Shown here: in pieces, positions 54,345 to 64,000 of the stretch
Numbering within the stretch: the first letter of the stretch is position 1
Layout: the number at the start of each line of letters is the position of its first letter
NCBI GenBank assembly: GCA_036345935.2
Contig: JADWOT020000008.1
Coordinates: 9,709,554 to 9,773,553, forward strand
DNA length: 64,000 nt
Origin: Taenia hydatigena
Lineage: Eukaryota > Platyhelminthes > Cestoda > Cyclophyllidea > Taeniidae
Direction of reading: 5' to 3'
Notes under the pieces: generated by a model
Database searches by the model: none
What the model saw: the letters and a program-made list of their open reading frames with translations, nothing else
What the model was told of the DNA's origin: nothing
Translations under genes and position numbers: made by a program

Positions 54345-57300
54345 TTATGCATTGCCTTCTACAATTGCAACCAGCATGCGTTTGTAATCTCCCGAAGTTT
54401 CACTCTGAATGGCGTTTGTCAAAAGCTTGTTCGTTTTTCGTTGATAGGCTTCCTTTACGTCCTCAAGATTAGTCTGTAAAAGGTAAAAAGAACAACTGCA
54501 AAAGTGAACGTTCAAACAGTAACTAAGTCACATCAAACCAGTAGTTTAATAGAAGTCAAATTTTGATGCCGCAAGACACTCTTAGTATCAAATTTGCAAA
54601 TTCCCTATCTCATGTGGTATCAATGAAGTGAGGAGATCGCGAGGTGACTGAAAATATCTGTGGAAGATCTGCACGTCTTACAATACACTTGTGTAATCAT
54701 GATTCCAGGCGTTTATCTTCAAATCAGTGTTGAAGTTGGGTAAAATCGACACACACTAGAAAAGCCGTTTCGATGGGCGAATCCGTAGCAAATGATAATT
54801 TCAATGTAGCTATTTTTGTTTAAAACAACTACTTTGTTCTAAAGACGTGGGAGTCGCAATTTGCGAGTCCAAGTTGTGCATATATCTTAATTTTCCTTTA
54901 TATTAAAAAATTTTGAAATAATTTGTAGTTACATTACACTGAATTCAGAGTTAGATTCTGCGTATAACGGAAATGTGTATCCACCATGTTTAGTCTCATC
55001 GCCATGCAATAAGTAGCGATAGTAGAAAATCCAGAACCAGATATTGTAATTACCTCGGCACAGGACAGAATTAGACGAATAAGATCATCATCACGAGTGC
55101 CCATTCCGGCCATTGAGTCTTGGAGCCATTTCACAATGAGTGCGACTTGGTCTTCCGCGAACAAAGCTTTAAACAGTTAAAAATGATTTAATGATTTGCA
55201 GTTGATGAGAACAAAAGTAGATACGCATATGAGTTTGTGCTTGTGGTATGTGTACATAATACTGTTGGACTCCTGGCAGTGCATACCAATGGTTATCAGC
55301 GTCTCACGATAGTCGCCGGAGGTTTCACTCTTAATGGCTTCGATAAGTGTTTTCTTATATCTCTACAAATGAAACGAATAAAGATTGTTTTCAGAATCAA
55401 GTATAAAAATGGATCGAATAGTAGAGATGGTAAGGCCGCTCACATTCGCATAGATTTTTGCAATTTCTTTGATATGGGGAAAACTTCTTTGCGAGAAGAT
55501 TTGTGTGAAACGGGATTCCTCGGTCCCAATCCTCCTTAATAGATAAAACTGATGTTAGACACACTAGAGGATCATTTAAAATGCATAAAACCAATGATGC
55601 ACAAATATGATGGCACGTGGATATGTGATGGCTGAACCTTACCCTTCCCCACTTTCGTACAGCGCATCAACATCGGTTTCAACCTGTATTTGATTTACAT
55701 GAGGATTTTCATCGCGTTGAGCTTGCAGCATCGCCACCAAAATGCACCGGAAGTCTCCGCTAGTCTCACTGACTATATCCTTTTCTAAATCGCGTTCCAC
55801 AACTAAATCGAAATGCAAACAGTTGTCAATTTAGCGCAAATTGTCGTGATTCTCACTTTATCGTTCATATGTAAGCACTTACGGCGATGGAGAATCAAAT
55901 AAATAAATAACGTGCAATGTGAACATTTAAATGATATTCAGCATCTATCGAGACTACCACCCTCAAATTCTACAAGTGAAGTTTTGTTTTCATCGCACCC
56001 ACTATCTTTGGCTGATCGTAAAACATAAGTTATTTTTAATGGATGCCAGGAAATTGACTTCACAATTCTTTTTGCTTATCGGCGAAGCCGGTTTTATCTT
56101 TCCGAGACCAAGATTAGGCTTCTTGTCTTGATAGTTTAGTGAGTGGTCAGCGATAGGGAGGATATTACTGGTTTGATAGGCGTGTTTGATTTGCTGCAAC
56201 TCCGAGTTGGAGGCAACAGCGATGACCTGGATGAGTACGTGCTCCTTCGTGCCCGCGCCTTTCATGGCTTTGCGTAGAGCGCACGCCTTCATCTCCGCCA
56301 CCTCCTGGAGTGACGCGAGCACCACATCCTCAAAATTGCCCGTCAGCTCTCTCTTGAGATCCTTTTCCAGGTGCTGTGGCAACCAAAAGCAAAAATTGCT
56401 AATGTTATGTACCTACGTTCCAAATATATCACCCGAATCCTCGTAATTATTTGCCTTGATTTCTCCCGCCTCCCTCCAAAAAGAAAAAATCTAAGCAAAA
56501 AAGGTGCTGCAATTTGGTTAAATGTTTTAGATGCTCACTTTTGCTAAGCATACCAATCTTCATAAAGATTCATCATTCATACGGGCTGCATAAAGGGAAA
56601 AAGCTAGGTTCTGTTTGGCACATTTAAAGCATTCACGATAATTTCAGAAGTGGCTTACTTCTAAATATTTTTTACTCGATTTATCATGTCTTTGGATGAT
56701 TAAGCAATAATATTCCAATCATACCACTGTCGTTGCCATTGGTGGTTAAATGGCGGTGATAGAGAGCCCAAGCCTCTACCAAAAAGGCACGCTTGAAGCC
56801 ACGTGAATGACAACAGTAGGTAACAGCCGCCTTACCTTCCCAAATAGTGCCAAATAGCGACTTGCGATGGCCTTACGCTGAGATGCTGATCTGTTTGCAA
56901 GAACTCTTATTATTTTGGCCTCATCAGTTCCTGTAAGTAACCAAGTGTAGCCATTAAATAACTGGTTGGTAAAAACTACATGTGCTTCTGTTCAAGAATC
57001 CGCTATTACTGATTGCGATTTCCTTGAATAAGGGAATGAATGAATGATTTGGGAATGAACAAATTTTACGAAACTGGGGCAATTGTTCGGTTCAGTTATC
57101 GGATTCGTTCAAGAACCAATGCAATCGGACCATGGGCAGTTAACGCTCACAGTTTTACAGAAATTATATGCACCAAAGAAAACTAATGTATTTGCATTTA
57201 CATGTCCTAGAAATTGACGACTGACCTATGTGTAAATGGTAGTAGTTAGCGGATTCTTACCAAGCCCTTTCATGGCCTGACGCAACTCTTCTGCGTCCTT

Positions 57301-57348
57301 GTCAGCGCTAAAGGCAGGGAAGGGACGGATAGTTGGACGTCCAATCAT
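54345..57348 (-). CDS. Annexin, four-repeat calcium/phospholipid-binding protein
   Basis: Binds acidic phospholipids in the presence of calcium at the inner face of membranes. In parasitic flatworms, annexins are also reported at the surface. Coding exons (minus strand, 5' to 3'): 57261-57348, 56836-56930, 56169-56373, 55643-55802, 55444-55534, 55287-55362, 55054-55166, 54345-54473. Together they are 957 nt, 318 aa plus stop, the usual annexin core size. Repeat I about 14-84 (MKGLGTDEAKII), II 88-155 (MKGAGTKEHVLI ... SETSGDFR), III 172-238 (GRIGTEESRF ... SETSGDYR), IV 246-316 (MAGMGTRDDDLI ... SETSGDYK). Each repeat has a GxGT or GRIGT loop and a later acidic residue, so all four type II calcium sites could be functional. 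The N-terminal tail is short (about 13 residues). The first exon starts at an acceptor (GGTTTTAG, 57359), so an upstream exon, untranslated or coding a few residues, is likely. Confidence 0.95.
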
Positions 57349-58919
57349 TATGTGATCTAAAACCATAATTGAGCATTTAACAGAGCGCCTTGACAGATTG
57401 TAGAGAGTGGTGTTCGCAATGCAGATCACCATGCGAAGTTATTTCAGTGGCAGTAGTAAAAACTGAGATGTAATGGTAAAGGTTCTTAGTTTCTGGTTAT
57501 GGGATTATGTACTGAACGATTTCATCAAAAATACAACCACTTTTACGGATAAAACACTCGAATACTTACATAATTCTATTTAAGCAACGAATAGGCAGAA
57601 CTTGTAATGTCAGTGAAGTCAACCCAGTTATGCGTTAATCTAGTAGATAAAACGATGGAGACTAGCTTTACACATTTACAGGTTTTGGAATTGGTTCAAA
57701 GTCCACTGCATTCACCGATTTACCATGTATTGCACAAATGGAGCTCAAAAGTTCAAAGTCTCGCATTAAATGGCCAAAATCATATTTTTCAACTATGCAA
57801 CAAACGTCACTGTCAAAACCCGCGTAGCGAATTGCTTAACAAGCCTAATTTTAAGGCACAAAGGCTCATAATTTAAGCACAGCGTTCAACACAGTAATTA
57901 GTAATGGCAGATAATTTTGCTAAGTTGTGACTGATGTAAAGTGCTTCTTCTGGAAATTTCAGATAAAAGCCACTCAACTAAAACCTCCGCAGTTGGCAAG
58001 CTATTGCGATCGTAATCGTATCCTACTGGTGACCAAAAGAGCCACCTTTGTTGCATTCAGCAGCGAAATCATTGTGATTACAGATCGTGTTCGCGATTAG
58101 TTTAGACTAACCAATTGCTAATTAATGTGTACATTGTGACTTATTGAACTTTTATACCTAAAAACTTTGACAAAAGCAGTAAGCAAACAAAATGATGCAA
58201 TCATTGGTTGGAATCACATTTCATTGCACTTTTCAGGTTCCGTAAAACAAATCCTGAAATGTTGCACAAAACGTTATTTTGCAAATCCGGTTCTTAACCG
58301 TTTTCCTGAAGCTCAGAAACCTAGATACTAAGATGTTTTAGCTACCAAGATGAATGATGCTTAATAAAACAATTGTGTAGCATGGAGGATATTACTCAAA
58401 CACTAAGAATTTCACTATGATATAATTGCATTTAGTCGCCGCTTACCAAATTAGAACCCCCAAATCTTGGTAAATTATGAGCTAACATTGTGCCGCCAGA
58501 TAAATGCAAGTTTAGGATCCCTAAAGTTGATTGGCTAATAGAATGACGAATCAGTAACCGCTGTCCGTCCAGAACAGCCTACGGATGGATGTGGCGCGGT
58601 CTAAAGGTGAAGTACAATTTTTTCAAGAACAAAAAACAGAGTTGAATACCCAGCATTAGTCATACGTAGAACTTCTGGCGGAAATGAGAGCATTTATTTT
58701 GGTTTTAGTGATGTGTGTGCACAAGAACACATTGAGATTATGTGGTACAATTATTAAGTGTTGCCTTTTAATCAAATGAAGGAAAACAACGCAATTCTTT
58801 GCTTAGCCAACTAATTTTTTCTTTATTTTTACAACTTATAATGGCGAGGTAACCAAACTCCTTCATGAGAAGGTAGGGTCCACAGGCTTGGTGAACGAGG
58901 TCTGACATACGCAACATTG

Positions 58920-58964
58920 GCGCGTGCATGTGCATGCGTGTGCGTGCGTGCGTGCGTGCGTGCG
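58920..58964. repeat. Alternating purine-pyrimidine microsatellite, (GTGC)n core
   Basis: A perfect 45-base alternation of purine and pyrimidine. Its core is about six GTGC units after a GCATGTGCATGCGTGT lead-in. Such tracts can adopt Z-DNA. It lies about 1.6 kb upstream of the first annexin coding exon on the minus strand. It also generates spurious His/Thr/Arg-rich or Cys/Val/Arg-rich open frames on both strands. Confidence 0.9.
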
Positions 58965-58993
58965 AGAGCCTCTTCTGGTCGATGATGCAGCGT

Positions 58994-59019
58994 CGTGCAC
59001 ACGTGCGCACGTGCACGCA
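58994..59019. promoter_or_regulatory. Second alternating tract with palindromic double E-box
   Basis: A 26-base alternating purine-pyrimidine stretch. It contains the perfect 14-base palindrome CACGTGCGCACGTG (59000-59013), i.e. two CACGTG E-boxes separated by CG. CACGTG is the classic binding site of bHLH-zipper factors (Myc/Max, USF). Whether it is functional is unknown; it may just be a decayed part of the adjoining GTGC repeat. Confidence 0.4.
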
Positions 59020-62000
59020 AGCCGGCGCCTCGGCATTGGCCTTCGCTGTGGCCTGCTGCAACTTGACGCCTTGTGACAGCCCAGTTGTAGGCCAAACTAC
59101 GGCCACAAAGGAGACAAGGCATCAGAAACAATTGAACAATGCACGCATTAACCTAGATGATAATCTCAACCAGTTTTTAATTTGACAAGAGTGACGTTCA
59201 AATTAGGGCGTGGGGATCAAAGTCAACCATTCAGAATTAACAAGTGAAGAAAAACTATTTGATTAGCATTTACAATGCCAAAACCTCATCATTACTCCAA
59301 ATGATCCGTCATTTTTCATGGGTAAGTGGATTTCTAATTTGGAGAAAAATAAACAAATGTTTGGGGTACAGTCTAAATTCTAGTCACTGAATTCCCATAA
59401 ATGAGCATGAGATTTAATGGTAATGTTAAGGCAAATACATCTATGAGGGTACTTAATACGTGTAGAAATCATTACTTTAGCGCCTCACGTCATCCCAAGC
59501 ATGATGGTAAGAGGTACCGGTTTAAAAGCCAGAGGAGGTACAGGCAGAGCCCTCGGCCTAGGCCGTAAAGGGATGGACAGTTGTAGTGGTTAAGTATACA
59601 CTTAATAAACACTGGTTCACTATGCCACGTATGACACCAAACCTGGTGAATAATTCAAGTATACGGAAACAAGGGGCGCATTCGCACTAAATTTAACCGT
59701 AGTGGTGAAGGAATTACCTCTTTTACAAAATTAATCGTAGATTTCATGAAACCCATTTCATGTAGCCATGAATTATGGGTTCATATCGCATAAGCTATTT
59801 CCTACACGAGTGGCAGTTGACATTGGACGGCGATGAGCTTCGTGAGTACACAAATGGCATCCGGCTCCTGTGAACATAAATAACTTGAGAGCCTTCATTG
59901 CTGACACAAAAATTAATGTACAATATTAAAAGAAATGCTGCAATGTATGTCTACGAAAAGAGGAGCCAAATACAAATAGTGTTTCATTCCAAATATCGCT
60001 TCAATTGGTTAATCAAAATCAACTTTCAAATAGCCTGAAGAATCGGTACACTCTCATCCACTTTGCCTTTAATAGCCCATTTTCCAAGTATTTTAAATCG
60101 CAATAGTAAATCAAAATATCAACAACCCTTAGGAGAATTCTAAATCGAAGTGAATGATGCACTAAGAAAGCTACGACACTTGCGGTGATAAATTAGCAAC
60201 AATGGGACGTTGCATATTATTAAGTGGTTCTACAAAATTGAGGTAGCATAAATGCCTGTCTAGACAAATAATCCTTTGCACTCATATTTTATGGGTGCGC
60301 TCCGCCTCCCTATTATGTCGTTGGAAAACAGCGAAACAACTTTGGGCGAGTAGGATTCATTGGGGGCACTGTCGACCATTCGGTGTTGCGGCACGACAAC
60401 ACCAGTGCAGATTCACAATTGGAATAGATCTCGCAAATATTGTGCATTGTTAGGATTTAATAGTTAGGTATTTCTTTCTTTTATTAAAGGCAGGATCTGT
60501 TGCTCAATAGTTAAGGTAAATTAAGTGTAAATAAACCTACCATAATTTCCTAAAGAGGAATATTGTTTTTACCAGATCACTTAATAAAATAAAATAGAAA
60601 CACCCGTGTCACCGAAAGGCTAGCCCTTTTTACACACGTTTAACAGCATTTGTCAGCTATCTGGCGGACCTTGGGGAAAGCGATGACAGTGCTTTGTTCC
60701 TGTTGGTAACTTTAGCTACTTTTTAAGCAATACTTTTCTGTTTACGCATTTATCCAGCTTTCGCAAGGCTTTAATTATGTCCAAATTTAAGTCGAAATAG
60801 CATTCATAAAAGTGTTTAAAGCAATTTAGTGGAAACATGTTCATCTTAGCTAGCTCATATGCCTTCAAAAAACAAGATTTCCGCTTCACTCGTTAAAAAA
60901 CACAAATAAAATTGCTTTCCGATGAAAACATTTTTACTCCAAGGCGCACATACACTTTCCAGCAGGTAAGAGTAGTCCTTTAGAACCTCGAGCTGTGAAT
61001 CAGATGGCCGCACGAACCACTAGAAGTCAAAGTGCTTTAATGTGGCTACCTGGATTTTTCAGTAGGATAGCAGCACATAACCAAATTAAACATCATTTTC
61101 AATTTTGTTCACGGGAGAATGCAACATAGAAGCAAAAATAAAAAAACCAGATTTAGAAATAAGATGACAACGGCTTCGCCAGCAAAATTTAATTGGTGTG
61201 ATTATAGGTTTCATAGTGAAAGAAATGGTTTAATGATTCTTAAAATCTTTAATATTTCCATCCCTGCACCATCCTCACATAGGAGCCAAATTTATTTAAA
61301 AACACAATCTTGACCAATTCAATAACGGTTATACTATAATCTCCACGGAAAACTTCAGCAACGCTTGCCATGCATTTGTGCCTGGCACTGTGTGGTGGTG
61401 AGCCTAGCATCGCAAAATTCGAGGCAGATCTCGAAAATTTGTGCAACTCTTAAGACAACTCCTTCCTAGCATTATGCCATGCCTATGAAAATCGTTTTGT
61501 CTGAATGTGAAACTTTTCTAAAGGCTGTATTCAATTGATTATTTGGAACACACTAAAAAATAATTTTAGCGAAAATTTTACGCAGCACAGTAGAAGTGGG
61601 AAAGAAAAGTTCACAGAGGAAGTATGAAATGGGTCCATTCCTCATCTTCTGGAAACCCCTATGGATCCTGGGGGAATTCACAGCACGCCAAAACAGTTCT
61701 TTCTTATTGACTAGTCGATTAGTCGGGCTGCTGTAGCCATTCTCACCAAGGCGTACGTCCGTAAACACCGCTTCAAAATACTAAAAAATGTTCCAAATAC
61801 TTACTAACACAATTGTTGGTGTTGCGAATACCACATTATTACAATTTTGGACTAGTGGTAAGCAAATTTTACACACGTAGCATTAGTGCATAATTCGCAA
61901 TTTGGAAGAGCGTCATGTCGAGGTGGTGTTGAAGCAGGAAGGTAACACAATGAATCAACTTCAATCATGCAGTTATTTAAGCCAACGCCAGTACAGCGCG

Positions 62001-64000
62001 TATGACAATACCCAAACTCATGATTGTACGTGTAAAAATACTTTTGGTAGAGCAAACCACTGCCACGCTCCATCAGTGGATTGGGATTCGGCTAAGGTGT
62101 ATAAGGTGGAATTGAAGCAAACCAAGTCGCAGACAAGTTTTGATTCTTTGGTAGCCTTATTTGTACCTGGCTGGTGCGTGCTCTCTACGCCTCAGTGGTT
62201 TATTAAAACCGCACCAAAGGCTCAGAGAGATATATTAATTCTGATATCTTAAGTAAACTGAGTTAAAGAGGGAACTAACAGACCCGAAAGATAACGCAAG
62301 CATTAAAATTGCATTCCATAGGATTTGCAATCTTGCTGCAGAATGTTATAAATGTTACTTCTATTAAAACTTAAAAGTGAATGCAGAATTATAAAGTTTT
62401 TCATATTTTTGCAACGAGTTGAAGGAGTTTATTTGACAGTGCAACACATCGCCCTTAAGGTGTGTCTTCTGGATACCGTCCCTTAAGTGGGTAATGAAGT
62501 TTATGCGAATTAATATTAGAACTGGTGACCAATTTAGAGTTTCATGCAAAGCAGAAAGACGTCAACCGGCATGAACTATTGAGTGTCATTGGACAACGTT
62601 GCATTCAACTTTAAATAAGTTTAATTGTCACCTGAGATTTTTTGCACCATCCATTTATTACATGTTCCGACTAATCCAAAACAAATGACTTTTAAAACCC
62701 TATCATCAGCAACTTCTCAACAGATGGCATTGACAAATTATTAAAAGAAATAACGTTTTTTTAGGATTCATAAAAAGTTTGAATTACATTAAATGACTTG
62801 CTCTGAAATTCGATTTCGTCTCGGTGACTTCGAGTAACCATTGACGAAGGTATTGTAGCCATAATTTGTTCGTTACGTTGTCTATCTGTCTGGGATAAAT
62901 GTTAGCGTTTCGCTCCATCATAAGTTCCTTTAGGAACTCCATTAAGTTGTTTTGACGTTTTCATAAACTTATTCACTGTCAATCTTCTGTTGCGTTTGAT
63001 AAGTCAAAAGTAGATTCTTTACAAATGATTACCACAGTAATACTAAAAAACAAATCACGAACGAAAAGGATGGCACACTGCATGGTTAGGTGCATATTTC
63101 AACGTATCATTGGTAGTAGATTAGCGCAAGAAAGGTTTTTTTTGCAAAAGCTACACGCAGAGAGCAAAGTTTTACCAAGTTTACTGTTTTAAACCTTTCA
63201 GTGGTCAAAACACATCGCCCCAAGATACAGGCAAATCCTTACTGCACTCAATTTCAGTGTTGCCCTCCTTGTATTCTTCGCAGCTGTATTCGCAACTGTT
63301 AGCGTTAGACAACTTGTTTTAATGTGCTCAACATGTTGGCTCCAAAGAGAGCACTGTGCAATGAATAAGGTGAGTGTGACCCGTAATCTAGCATTTAGCA
63401 GTACCACAGTCTACATGCGAATGGATTATGGTAAAGCATTGGCATTCAGTCAATGCGTCACACAGACTGAAGATCAAAAATGGTATAATTGTCGACACAA
63501 GTCCCACCTGACGCAGAGTAAAGCAACTTCTGTCAGCTCTTACGTCCTGACACAGTTGACCATTATGGATATCCGAAATCGACAAAAAACCATAGGAAGA
63601 TTTTATCGCGTTTTGACTAAAGATATTTCAATATGAATTTTAGACTAAATTGTCACCTATTAAAGGTAAGGGACTAATTTCTTATATCTTCATTTGACAA
63701 AAGGCCAGATCGAATTATTAAACCACCACAATATTATAAAGCCAAAAGTAATAGTTGCATTGCGTTTGCCTGATCACTATTCATTAATAAAGCGACTTGA
63801 GTTACTTCAGCTTTGCAACTCAGTTATTATTGCTTGCATAGTTGCGATTCTACTCATAGGAGACTACATCGACAGTGGCGAAATCTGCATCAGCACAAAG
63901 TCAGACGCAGAGATCAACTATGCAAAGTACAGAGCCGTAATGATTAATGGATGCAAATCACGCTATGGCTTAGGCAAAATTTTATTGTTAATTCTCGTCT

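Larger units (their letters stand above)
57359..64000. other. No supported gene, about 6.6 kb; contains a GTGC-rich tract
   Basis: Upstream of the annexin on its strand, so the annexin promoter and any 5' exon fall here. I find no exon of a known family on either strand. The longest frames (61902-62252 +, 63322-63636 +, 58768-59106 -) lack motifs; the last is a by-product of the GTGC tract. The rest is AT-rich and shows no tRNA, rRNA or transposase coding. Confidence 0.55.

Noticed and set aside
58768..59185. Open frames on both strands rich in His/Thr/Arg/Ala or Cys/Val/Arg
   Set aside because: Products of translating the GTGC microsatellite; no family motif or splice context.
61902..62252. 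116-codon plus-strand frame
   Set aside because: No recognisable motif, no flanking exon and no codon pattern distinguishing it from chance.

Overview
This is eukaryotic, animal nuclear DNA. It is AT-rich, its genes are split by introns ranging from about 35 bases to 8.5 kb, and its proteins are metazoan: a protocadherin, a PBC-class TALE homeodomain factor, an annexin and a SURF6-type nucleolar protein. The mix of very short (35-36 nt) and very long introns, together with protein divergence, suggests a flatworm, possibly a tapeworm. That taxon is an inference; no marker in the window proves it. There are no CRISPR arrays, prokaryotic operons, rRNA genes or convincing tRNA genes.

Layout. 1-6907: no supported gene. 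6908-24090 (+): a non-clustered protocadherin with signal peptide, seven cadherin repeats, one membrane helix and a long cytoplasmic tail, in at least seven exons with an 8.5 kb first intron. 24091-31228: about 7 kb without a recognisable gene, holding two copies of a dispersed repeat. 31229-38804 (+): a complete PBX/extradenticle gene, 7 exons, 389 aa. 40153-40800 (-): the C-terminal part of a SURF6-like gene, convergent with PBX and with 35 and 36 nt introns. 42394-44712 (-): the last three phase-matched exons of an unidentified gene. 46722-51482 (-): a 12-exon, 399-codon gene whose exon phases all agree; its middle looks like the spectrin-repeat/SH3 core of plakins. 54345-57348 (-): a complete four-repeat annexin, 8 coding exons, 318 aa. 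57359-64000: no supported gene, but a striking alternating purine-pyrimidine (GTGC) tract.

How they relate. The window is a stretch of independent animal genes, not a pathway cluster. Two genes on + (adhesion receptor, developmental transcription factor) are followed by four on -. Protocadherin, plakin-like protein and annexin all belong to membrane/cytoskeleton biology, but nothing here shows they are co-regulated. All gene models were assembled by eye from reading frame, GT-AG sites and phase continuity. Exon boundaries are predictions. No transcript or database search was available.
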